A stretch of 26,520 nucleotides of DNA from an uncultured Novosphingobium sp. (GTDB lineage: Bacteria; Pseudomonadota; Alphaproteobacteria; Sphingomonadales; Sphingomonadaceae). Positions 15,902-22,760 of this stretch are shown one piece after another. The stretch covers positions 1 through 26,520 of the forward strand of contig CALKVF010000028.1 of NCBI GenBank assembly GCA_937996535.1. Reading direction: 5' to 3'. Positions within the stretch are counted from its first letter, which is position 1; each line of letters begins with the position of its first letter. The notes beneath the pieces are model-generated. The model was not told the origin of the DNA, ran no database searches, and saw only the letters and a program-made list of their open reading frames with translations. The translations under genes and the position numbers were made by a program.

Positions 15902-15927
15902 CTATAGATTGTAAGCATTACATACAA
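15902..15927. promoter_or_regulatory. Candidate operator/promoter in the LigF-like / DUF817 divergent gap
   Basis: The 74-base divergent gap contains the palindrome TGTAA-GCA-TTACA (15910-15922), and an alternative wider pairing of TTGTA (15909-15913) with TACAA (15923-15927). On the minus strand a TATAGG -10-like box (15906-15901) lies next to it, and TTGTAT (15927-15922) could be a -35 at a short 15-base spacing. A dimeric repressor bound here would cover the promoter of the LigF-like gene and perhaps that of the DUF817 gene. No candidate regulator gene is in the window. Confidence 0.4.
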
Positions 15928-15944
15928 GTCTTGGAACGCGCGGC

Positions 15945-16802
15945 ATGACCCAAACCGCGCATCCCACCCCGGCGCACACCCGCTTCGCCGCGATCCGCGC
16001 GCGGCTGGAAGGCTTCACGCCCCGCCCCGGCTGGCGCGCGTGGCTGTATGAATTCGGCCTGTTCGGCTTCAAGCAAGGTTGGGCCTGCCTGTTTGGCGGC
16101 CTGCTGCTCGCGCTGCTGCTCGCCACCCGGCTGTTCTATCCGGCTGATGCGGCCCTCACGCGGTATGACTTCCTGACCATCGCGGCCGTGGTGATCCAGC
16201 TCGCGATGCTGGCGCTCAGGCTGGAAACCCTGTCCGAAGCGCGGGTAATCCTGATCTTCCACGTCATCGGCACGGTGATGGAACTGTTCAAGACCCACGC
16301 CGGATCGTGGCACTATCCCGAGCCAAGCCTGCTGCGGATCGGCGGCGTCCCGCTGTTCTCGGGCTTCATGTATGCCGCGGTCGGCAGCTATATCGCGCGG
16401 GTCTGGCGGATCTTCGACTTCCGCTTTTCAGCCTATCCCAATCCGGCCCTGGCCACGCTGCTGGCCGCGGCGATCTATGTGAACTTCTTCGCTCACCACT
16501 GGGTGGCCGACCTGCGTTATGCGCTGTTCGCCGGGCTTGCCCTGCTGTTCTGGCGGACGCGGATCTGGTTTCGCGTCTGGCACGCGGATCGCTGGATGCC
16601 GCTGATGCTGGGCTGGCTGCTGGTGGCGCTGTTCATCTGGTTTGCCGAAAACATTGCGACGTTCTCACATGCGTGGCTCTATCCCTCGCAGACAGATGGC
16701 TGGGCGATGGTTTCGCCATCCAAGCTGGGCGCGTGGTATTTGCTGATGTATATCTCGTTCATTCTCGTAGCGGCTGAGCACAAGCCGCAGGAAAAGGCCT
16801 GA
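15945..16802 (+). CDS. DUF817 family integral membrane protein
   Basis: 285 aa. After a short cytoplasmic start, KQGWACLFGGLLLALLLATRLF begins a series of about seven to eight hydrophobic helices. The most conserved part is VIGTVMELFKTHAGSWHYPE, followed by GGVPLFSGFMYAAVGSYIARVWRIFDFRF, INF-type YVNFFAHHWVADLRY, and near the end WFAENIATFSHAWLYP and PSKLGAWYLLMYISFILV, which is the DUF817 pattern. His, Glu and Asp residues inside or beside the helices could bind metal or protons, but no function is known. It is four bases upstream of the VWA gene, so the two are likely co-transcribed. Confidence 0.88.
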   Translation: MTQTAHPTPAHTRFAAIRARLEGFTPRPGWRAWLYEFGLFGFKQGWACLFGGLLLALLLATRLFYPADAALTRYDFLTIAAVVIQLAMLALRLETLSEARVILIFHVIGTVMELFKTHAGSWHYPEPSLLRIGGVPLFSGFMYAAVGSYIARVWRIFDFRFSAYPNPALATLLAAAIYVNFFAHHWVADLRYALFAGLALLFWRTRIWFRVWHADRWMPLMLGWLLVALFIWFAENIATFSHAWLYPSQTDGWAMVSPSKLGAWYLLMYISFILVAAEHKPQEKA

Positions 16803-16806
16803 CAGG

Positions 16807-17988
16807 ATGTTCTTCAACTTCGTCGACGAATTGCGCGCCGCAGGGATCAAGGCCAGCTTCAAGGAGCACCTCGTGCTGCTCGAAGCGCTCGACAAGGAGG
16901 TTATCGAGCAGACGCCCGAGGCGTTCTACTACCTCTCGCGCGCGACCTTCGTGAAGGATGAGAGCCTGCTCGACCGGTTCGACCAGGTGTTCAACAAGGT
17001 CTTCAAGGGCCTGCTCACCGACTATGGCCAGAACCCGGTCGACATCCCGGAGGACTGGCTGAAGGCGGTCGCCGAAAAGTTCCTCACACCCGAAGAAATG
17101 GCCGCGATCGAGAAGCTGGGTTCGTGGGAAGAAATCATGGAGACGCTGAAGAAGCGGCTCGAAGAACAGGAAAAGCGCCACCAGGGCGGCAACAAGTGGG
17201 TCGGCACCGGCGGAACCAGCCCCTATGGCAATTCGGGCTACAATCCCGAGGGCGTTCGGATCGGCGGCGAAAGCAAGCACAAGCGCGCGCTCAAGGTCTG
17301 GGAAAAGCGCGAGTTCCAGAACCTCGACAACACCCGCGAACTGGGCACCCGCAACATCAAGGTCGCACTGCGCCGCCTGCGCCGCTTCGCGCGCGAAGGC
17401 TCGCCCGATGAACTCGATCTCGATGGCACCATCGAAGGCACCGCGCGGCAGGGCTGGCTCGACATCAGGATGCGCCCCGAACGGCATAACGCGGTCAAGC
17501 TGCTGCTGTTCCTCGATGTCGGCGGATCAATGGACCCGTTCATCAAGCTGGTCGAAGAACTGTTCAGCGCGGCAACCACCGAGTTCAAGAACCTTGAGTT
17601 CTTCTACTTCCACAACTGCCTCTACGAAGGCGTGTGGAAGGACAATGCGCGGCGCTGGTCGGAACGGACCAACACCTGGGACATCCTTCACAAGTATGGC
17701 CACGACTACAAAGTCGTGTTCGTCGGCGATGCGGCGATGAGCCCCTATGAGATCACCCATCCCGGAGGCTCGGTCGAACATTTCAACGAGGAAGCCGGCA
17801 CCACCTGGATGCAGCGGGTCGCCAATGTCTATCCCGCCACCGTCTGGATCAACCCGGTGCCCGAGAAGCAGTGGTCCTATTCGCAGTCGACCAAGATGAT
17901 CAAGGAACTGGTCGGCGGCTCGATGTATCCGCTGACGCTTGAGGGGCTCGACAACGCAATGCGCGAACTGACCCGCAAGAAGCACTAA
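16807..17988 (+). CDS. CoxE-like VWA domain-containing protein (MoxR partner type)
   Basis: 393 aa, soluble, no signal peptide. The N-terminal half is helical and charged (FFNFVDELRAAGIKASFKEHL, then a coiled stretch around MENLKKRLEEQEKRH-like residues 113-127) followed by a Gly-rich linker GTGGTSPYGNSGYNPEGVRIGG. The C-terminal VWA domain starts near AVKLLLFLDVGGSMD. Its MIDAS reads D237-V-G239-G-S241, with Gly instead of the first Ser of DxSxS. A later acidic segment VFVGDAAMSPYEI supplies further metal-site residues. CoxE-type proteins pair with MoxR ATPases to mature metalloenzymes or other complexes; the ATPase is at 14231. The gene follows DUF817 by four bases and precedes the MHS transporter by nine. 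Confidence 0.9.
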   Translation: MFFNFVDELRAAGIKASFKEHLVLLEALDKEVIEQTPEAFYYLSRATFVKDESLLDRFDQVFNKVFKGLLTDYGQNPVDIPEDWLKAVAEKFLTPEEMAAIEKLGSWEEIMETLKKRLEEQEKRHQGGNKWVGTGGTSPYGNSGYNPEGVRIGGESKHKRALKVWEKREFQNLDNTRELGTRNIKVALRRLRRFAREGSPDELDLDGTIEGTARQGWLDIRMRPERHNAVKLLLFLDVGGSMDPFIKLVEELFSAATTEFKNLEFFYFHNCLYEGVWKDNARRWSERTNTWDILHKYGHDYKVVFVGDAAMSPYEITHPGGSVEHFNEEAGTTWMQRVANVYPATVWINPVPEKQWSYSQSTKMIKELVGGSMYPLTLEGLDNAMRELTRKKH

Positions 17989-17997
17989 TCAAGAGGC

Positions 17998-19251
17998 ATG
18001 ACCATCGAGCACAAGCACCACGCGCGCCGCGCGATTGTCGGCGCGACGCTGGGCAACGCGATCGAGTTCTACGACTTTCTGGTCTATTCGATCTTCGCGA
18101 TCCAGATCGGCCAGGCGTTCTTCCCCTCGGGCAACGAATACCTCTCGCTGGTCGCCAGTCTGGCCACCTTCGGCGCGGGGTTCATCTCGCGCCCGCTGGG
18201 GGCGTGGTACATTGGCTCCTACGCCGACCGGCATGGTCGCCGCCCCGCCTTGCTGATGACGCTGGTCTGCATGGGGCTTGGCATCGCCGGACTTTCGCTG
18301 ACCCCATCCTATGCGCAGATCGGGATCGCAGCGCCGATCATCGCGGTGCTTGCCCGCCTGCTTCAGGGCTTTGCCCTTGGCGGTGAGGTCGGCCCCTCCA
18401 CCGCCTTCCTGATCGAAGCTTCGGCGCATAGCCATCGCGGCCTGATCGGCAGCCTCCAGCGCGTGACCCAACTGGGCGCGGGCGGCATGGGCGCGCTGGT
18501 GGGCCTCGTGCTCAGCCTTCTGCTCACCAAGGCCGAACTTGCGGCCTATGGCTGGCGGATCGCGCTGGCGCTGGGCCTGATCGTGATCCCCTATGCGCTG
18601 TGGGTGCGCCGCACCCTGCCCGAAACCCACGCATATGAGGAGCGCGCCGCCACCGCCCCGCCGCCCAGCGCGCGCGAATGGCGGGTGATGCTGCTCGGCT
18701 TCGTGCTGTTTTCGGCCGGAACGTCGACCAGCTACATCCTCAACTATCTGGCTACTTTCGCGCAATCCTCGCTCCACCTCCCGCAGGCTCAGGCGCTGGC
18801 CGGCCAGCTTGCATCCTACGTCACCGGGGTCGGCGCGGGGCTGTGGGCCGGGTGGATGAGCGACAAGGTCGGGCGCCGCCCGCTGATCCTCGCATCGGCG
18901 CTGGTGCCGCTGCTGGGGGCATGGCCGCTGTTCGCCTGGTTGATCGGCAATCCCTCGGCCACCAGCTTCATGGTTGCCTGCGCACTGTTCGGGCTCGCCA
19001 ACGGACTGTCGAGCGTGTTCGTCGTGGCGGTGAGCGAGTCGATTTCCAAGGCCAGCCGCGCGCGCAATTTCGCGGTGGTCTATACCCTGCCGATCACGAT
19101 CTTCGCCTCCAGCGCGCAACTGGTGGTGACCTGGATGATCCACGTCACCGGCACGCCGATGGCAATCGCGTGGTTCCTGATTGCGCTGTGGGTGCCCGGC
19201 ACTATCGCCGCGCTCGCCTTTCACGAGACACGGCACACCCCGCAGACATAG
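17998..19251 (+). CDS. MFS transporter, metabolite:H+ symporter (MHS) type
   Basis: 417 aa with about 12 hydrophobic helices. The N-terminus has GATLGNAIEFYDFLVYSIFA, the G-N-x-x-E-[WF]-Y-D-F signature of the MHS family (ProP, KgtP, ShiA, citrate and aromatic-acid carriers). The loop 2-3 motif YADRHGRRPALL and its repeat in the second half MSDKVGRRPLIL are both intact, as is the LLQGFALGGEVGPSTAFLIEA motif of helix 5. The substrate is not readable from sequence; small carboxylates are typical. AAGAGG (17991-17996) sits just before the ATG. It directly follows the VWA gene and is followed by a hairpin and the YgiD-like gene. Confidence 0.92.
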   Translation: MTIEHKHHARRAIVGATLGNAIEFYDFLVYSIFAIQIGQAFFPSGNEYLSLVASLATFGAGFISRPLGAWYIGSYADRHGRRPALLMTLVCMGLGIAGLSLTPSYAQIGIAAPIIAVLARLLQGFALGGEVGPSTAFLIEASAHSHRGLIGSLQRVTQLGAGGMGALVGLVLSLLLTKAELAAYGWRIALALGLIVIPYALWVRRTLPETHAYEERAATAPPPSAREWRVMLLGFVLFSAGTSTSYILNYLATFAQSSLHLPQAQALAGQLASYVTGVGAGLWAGWMSDKVGRRPLILASALVPLLGAWPLFAWLIGNPSATSFMVACALFGLANGLSSVFVVAVSESISKASRARNFAVVYTLPITIFASSAQLVVTWMIHVTGTPMAIAWFLIALWVPGTIAALAFHETRHTPQT

Positions 19252-19258
19252 TTAAGGC

Positions 19259-19302
19259 TGGGGCGGCGCAAGATTTGCCTCGTTTGCAAATGCGCCGCCC
19301 CA
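19259..19302 (+). terminator. Strong hairpin between the MHS transporter and the YgiD-like gene
   Basis: Twelve bases at 19259-19270 pair perfectly with 19291-19302 (GC-rich arm beginning TGGGGCGG). An inner stem TTTGC/GCAAA extends it beyond a three-base bulge, leaving a seven-base loop. There is no T-run after it, so it is not a textbook terminator. It ends 16 bases before the ATG at 19319, in the place where a Shine-Dalgarno sequence would be expected, so a role in the 5' leader of that gene or in mRNA 3'-end stability is equally possible. Confidence 0.55.
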
Positions 19303-19318
19303 TCCCCATCTGCGACAC

Positions 19319-20119
19319 ATGACCAATCGCCTCCCTGCTCTGTTCCTTGGCCATGGTTCGCCCATGACCGCGATTTCCGATGTGCCCGAGCGCCGCGCCT
19401 GGCAGGCGCTGGGGCCGGCCCTGCCCCGCCCAAAGGCGATCCTCGTCGTCTCGGCGCATTGGGAAACCCACGGCGCGATCCACCTCACCACCGGGGCCAG
19501 CCCGCGCACCATTCACGATTTCCGCGGCTTTCCGCCCGAACTGTTCGCCATGCAATATCCTGCCCCCGGATCGGACGAACTGGTAGAGCAGGTTGCCGCC
19601 CTGCTCGGCGAAGACTCGGTCAAGCGCGATGACAGCTGGGGCTTCGACCACGGCAGCTGGGGCGTGATCCAGCCGATGTTCCCGGCAGCCGACATTCCGA
19701 TGATCCAGGTCAGCCTCAATCGCAGCCTGACCCCGGCGCAGCATTTCGCCGCGGCCGAACGGCTCGCCATGCTGCGCGAGGAAGGCGTTCTGCTCGTCGG
19801 CAGCGGCAACGTGGTGCACAACCTCGCCCTGTGGCGCCAGTTTGCCGGCACCAAGCCCGATTGGGCAGTCGATTTCCAGACCCGGATCAACGCCGCGATG
19901 ATCGCGGGTAACCGCGCCGCGCTGTCCAGCTTTGCCGCCGATGACCAGGCGGCTGGCGCCGCGATCAACAGCGCCGAACACTACCTGCCGCTGCTTTACA
20001 CCGCTGGCTGGCAGTTGCCGGGCGATGCGGTGGGCGTGTTCAACGACAGCATCGACGGCGCGCTGTCGATGACCAGCTACCTCATTGGCGATACCGCGCT
20101 GTTGAAAGCCCTGCCCTGA
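19319..20119 (+). CDS. ygiD: 4,5-DOPA-extradiol-dioxygenase family protein (YgiD/LigB-like)
   Basis: 266 aa, the normal YgiD length. The single metal site is intact by pattern and spacing: H12 (FLGHGSPM), H47 (VVSAHWET), H167 (GSGNVVHNL) and H221 (SAEHYLPLLY). Other family signatures are IHDFRGFPPELFAMQYPAPG and the DDSWGFDHGSWGVIQPMFP segment. Members resemble the LigB ring-cleaving dioxygenases and plant betalain DOPA dioxygenase; E. coli YgiD opens L-DOPA in vitro. The native bacterial substrate is usually unknown. The start at 19319 has no Shine-Dalgarno sequence and sits just behind the hairpin. Its position after an MHS transporter makes an aromatic substrate attractive but unproved. 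Confidence 0.92.
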   Translation: MTNRLPALFLGHGSPMTAISDVPERRAWQALGPALPRPKAILVVSAHWETHGAIHLTTGASPRTIHDFRGFPPELFAMQYPAPGSDELVEQVAALLGEDSVKRDDSWGFDHGSWGVIQPMFPAADIPMIQVSLNRSLTPAQHFAAAERLAMLREEGVLLVGSGNVVHNLALWRQFAGTKPDWAVDFQTRINAAMIAGNRAALSSFAADDQAAGAAINSAEHYLPLLYTAGWQLPGDAVGVFNDSIDGALSMTSYLIGDTALLKALP

Positions 20120-20157
20120 GCCTGTGCGCCCACGCCCCGGCCCGCTAAGGCGGAGGC

Positions 20158-20961
20158 ATGGACCGCCAACTGCTGATCATCTGCCTGCTTACCGCCGCGA
20201 TCAACCTGATCGGGACGCTGGCCTATGCCGCGCGCATCGCCGGGGTTCGCACCCGCCGGATCGCGATGAGCTTTGCGCTGTTCAACATCCTCGTGCTGGT
20301 CAGCCGCACGTCGAACTCGTTCCTCGGGCCGTTCCTCGCCAAGCGGATCGAAACCCGGATTTCCAGCGGCGGGGGCGATGCACTCTATGCCGATTTCCAG
20401 ATCGTGCTGGGTTCGGCCACGGCCGCCGTGGCTGTTGGCATCGTACTGGTGCCGACCGGCCAGCGCCTGTTCGCGCGCGCCATAGGCTACTTCCAGCAGC
20501 ACCGGTCGACCACCCGGATGATCATGAAGACCGCCACGCCGACCGGACTCAAGGCGGTGCGCGATGCGCTCCATCCGCCATCGCTGGCGCACCTGCGCAA
20601 CCTTGGCAAGGAACGCGGCGTTGGCTGGGGCGTGCTGGTAGCCAATTGCCTGGCCCAGGCGCTGATCACCGTGGGCGTTCTGGCCTCGCTCTATGCGGGC
20701 TATCTTAATCCGGAATTCCGCGTCACCGCCTCGCAGCTCTCCGCCGTGATCAACGGCTTTGCCACGATCCTGCTGTTCGCGCTGATCGATCCGCAGCTGT
20801 CGGTGATGACCGACGATGTGGTTGAAGGCCAGGTCAGCGAAGCCCTGTTCCGCCGCACAATCGTGTGGATCAGCTTCAGCCGACTGGCCGGAACGCTGCT
20901 CGCGCAGCTGCTGTTCCTGCCCTCGGCCCGATTGGTCGCGGCGATTGCGAACTACGTCTAA
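20158..20961 (+). CDS. Amj-family lipid II flippase homologue (DUF2837)
   Basis: 267 aa, close to the length of Bacillus subtilis Amj (YdaH). It has about six hydrophobic segments. Characteristic stretches are LAYAARIAGVRTRRIAMSFA, FNILVLVSRTSNSFLGPFLA, VIN-GFATILLFALIDPQLSVM and, at the end, SRLAGTLLAQLLFLPSARLV. Amj moves lipid II across the membrane as an alternative to MurJ in B. subtilis; it is unrelated in sequence to MurJ. Identification rests on remembered Amj sequence features. AAGG at 20147-20150 is the likely ribosome-binding site (GGAGG at 20152-20156 is too close to the ATG). The gene is convergent, 9 bases apart, with the muramidase-family gene. Confidence 0.82.
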   Translation: MDRQLLIICLLTAAINLIGTLAYAARIAGVRTRRIAMSFALFNILVLVSRTSNSFLGPFLAKRIETRISSGGGDALYADFQIVLGSATAAVAVGIVLVPTGQRLFARAIGYFQQHRSTTRMIMKTATPTGLKAVRDALHPPSLAHLRNLGKERGVGWGVLVANCLAQALITVGVLASLYAGYLNPEFRVTASQLSAVINGFATILLFALIDPQLSVMTDDVVEGQVSEALFRRTIVWISFSRLAGTLLAQLLFLPSARLVAAIANYV

Positions 20962-20970
20962 GCGCCGACC

Positions 20971-22176
20971 CTAGGCGTAGAGCAGGAACGGGCGGATCGT
21001 TTCGGCCCAGGCCGCTTCATCCGCGCCGGCCGCCGCTTCAAGATCGCCCGGCAGCGCGGCTGCATCATCGACCCATTCGCGCAAAGCCGGACCGCCGTTG
21101 ATCACGTCGATCGCAAGGCGCTCGAACTCGTACTCATAGGGAAAATCGCGCCAGATCGGATAGCCGGGATACCGCGTGCGGATTGCCTTGAAGGCCAGCG
21201 CCTGCAAGCGCCACGGGCGGAACGCGTAGTGATCGTAGAACGCGCCTTCGGCATGGATCATCAGCGCATTGCACAAGCTGTGCGCGTGCTTGTGGAAGGT
21301 CGGCTCGAAAAAGCATTCGCGCACCGCGCAGCCTTCCAGCCACTGCGGCGCAAAGCTGCGCATTTCAGCCAGCACGGCCTTGGCATCGACATCGGGCGCA
21401 CCGAACAGCACTTCGAGCGGGCGGGTCGTGCCGCGCGCTTCGGACAGCGTCGTGCCTTCAAGCATCACCGTCCCGGCATATGCGCGTGCCATGTTGAGAT
21501 TGGCGGCATTGGGACTGGGGTTGATCCAGATCCGCTCCTGCGGCCAACCAAAGCCGGTGCCTTCGGGCTCCCAGCCTTCCATCGCGATCACGCGGTAGGG
21601 CACATCAAGCTTGAAATGATCGATGAACCAGCGGCCCATTTCGCCCAGCGTCAACCCGTGACGCATGACCATCGGGCCCGCGCCGACGAAGCTTTCCTGC
21701 CCCGGGATCAGCAGCGTACCTTCTACCGGACGCCCGGCGGGATTGGGGCGATCGAGCACCCAGACTTCCTTGCCCGTGCCCGATGCGGCTTCGAGCAGGT
21801 AGAGCAGCGTGGTGACGAAGGTATAGATCCGGCAGCCCAGATCCTGGAGGTCAAACAGGAACACGTCGGCCGTGCTCATCATCTGCCCGGTCGGACGGCG
21901 CACTTCGCCGTAAAGGCTGAACACCGGGATATTATACAGCGGATCAAGTTCGTCCGCCGTCTCGACCATGTTGTCCTGCTTGTCGCCCTTCAGCCCATGC
22001 TGCGGACCAAAGGCCGAGGTCACGTTGATCCCGGCGGCGACGAGCGCATCCAGCGAATGGACCAGATCGGCGGTCACACTTGCCGGATGGGCGACCAGCG
22101 CCACCCGCTTGCCAGCAAGGGGCTTGCGCAGTTCTGGGTCCGCCAGCAGGCGATCGATACCGAATTTCACCGTCAT
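20971..22176 (-). CDS. DUF1343 family protein, NamZ-type exo-beta-N-acetylmuramidase
   Basis: 401 aa from the ATG at 22176. Family signatures are VALVAHPASV, TSAFGPQHGLKGDKQDNM, FSLYGEVRRPT, FDLQDLGCRIYTFVTTLLY, VLDRPNPAGR, then EGTTLSEARGTTRPLEVLFGAPD and FHKHAHSLCNALMIH. Characterised NamZ (YbbC of B. subtilis) removes non-reducing terminal MurNAc from peptidoglycan fragments and is secreted. Here the natural start MTVKFGIDRLLAD gives no signal peptide, and the open frame upstream adds none, so the protein looks cytoplasmic. The ATG overlaps the stop of the DOMON-like gene (ATGA), so the two are coupled. A role in wall-fragment recycling is inferred from family. Confidence 0.9.
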   Translation of the reverse strand: MTVKFGIDRLLADPELRKPLAGKRVALVAHPASVTADLVHSLDALVAAGINVTSAFGPQHGLKGDKQDNMVETADELDPLYNIPVFSLYGEVRRPTGQMMSTADVFLFDLQDLGCRIYTFVTTLLYLLEAASGTGKEVWVLDRPNPAGRPVEGTLLIPGQESFVGAGPMVMRHGLTLGEMGRWFIDHFKLDVPYRVIAMEGWEPEGTGFGWPQERIWINPSPNAANLNMARAYAGTVMLEGTTLSEARGTTRPLEVLFGAPDVDAKAVLAEMRSFAPQWLEGCAVRECFFEPTFHKHAHSLCNALMIHAEGAFYDHYAFRPWRLQALAFKAIRTRYPGYPIWRDFPYEYEFERLAIDVINGGPALREWVDDAAALPGDLEAAAGADEAAWAETIRPFLLYA

Positions 22177-22715
22177 GGCCTGCCGGGTGCCGCAAGCGTG
22201 CCGGCAAAGCAAGTCCGGTGGTGAAAGTCGGGTTTGCCCGCACCGTGAGCCATCGCCCAATAAGACTTGGTCCCGCCCTGCTCCTCGATCACCGCGGTCA
22301 GCGAAAATTCGAGCGGCAGCGCCGGCAGCCCGGCGAGCGGCACGGCCGCATCGAACAGCGCAACCCCCTGCCCGCGCCGCAGCGTGCAGATCGGATCGCG
22401 CGGCATGGCACGGTTCATCATGCCTTCGCGGTAACCGGCAAAGTCATAGGCCGCCCAGCGTTCCGAGGGCGAAAGGTTGAATTCGCTATAGGCATCGCCG
22501 TCTGGCGCACGCACGAACAGTTCAAAACAGGTCGTCTGCCACAGGCCGTCCGCCCGCCCCTTGCCCGCCAGCGGCGGCACGACAAGGCTTGCCGCCCCCT
22601 CGATCCGCCAGCGCAGTTCGAGCCAGTGATCGCGCAGCGCCACGATCCGCGCTTCCACCGCCGTAACTGCTTGCGGCGGGCTCTCGCCATGACATTGCAG
22701 CCGATACGTTTCCAA
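22173..22715 (-). CDS. DOMON-like domain-containing protein, TTG start
   Basis: 180 aa. The start is a TTG at 22715: the only other in-frame codons before the upstream stop are not starts, and GGAG (22727-22724) lies 8 bases upstream. Conserved stretches are DGLWQTTCFELFVRAPDGDAY, SEFNLSPSERWAAYDFAGYR and, near the C-terminus, YWAMAHGAGKPDFHHRTCFAG. This is the DOMON-like type sometimes found linked to MurB; DOMON folds bind heme or sugars. No signal peptide is visible, so it is probably cytoplasmic like its partner. It is the first gene of a two-gene unit with the NamZ-type gene and diverges from tyrS over 45 bases. Biochemical function is not established. Confidence 0.85.
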   Translation of the reverse strand: METYRLQCHGESPPQAVTAVEARIVALRDHWLELRWRIEGAASLVVPPLAGKGRADGLWQTTCFELFVRAPDGDAYSEFNLSPSERWAAYDFAGYREGMMNRAMPRDPICTLRRGQGVALFDAAVPLAGLPALPLEFSLTAVIEEQGGTKSYWAMAHGAGKPDFHHRTCFAGTLAAPGRP

Positions 22716-22760
22716 GCGCGCAACTCCGTGCTAGGCGCGCCCCGCAATCAGAAGGCTGCC

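Noticed and set aside
22080..22760. N-terminal extension of TyrS across the divergent genes
   Set aside because: The extension has no similarity to TyrS, crosses two minus-strand genes, and the ATG at 22761 has a good ribosome-binding site and gives the normal length.
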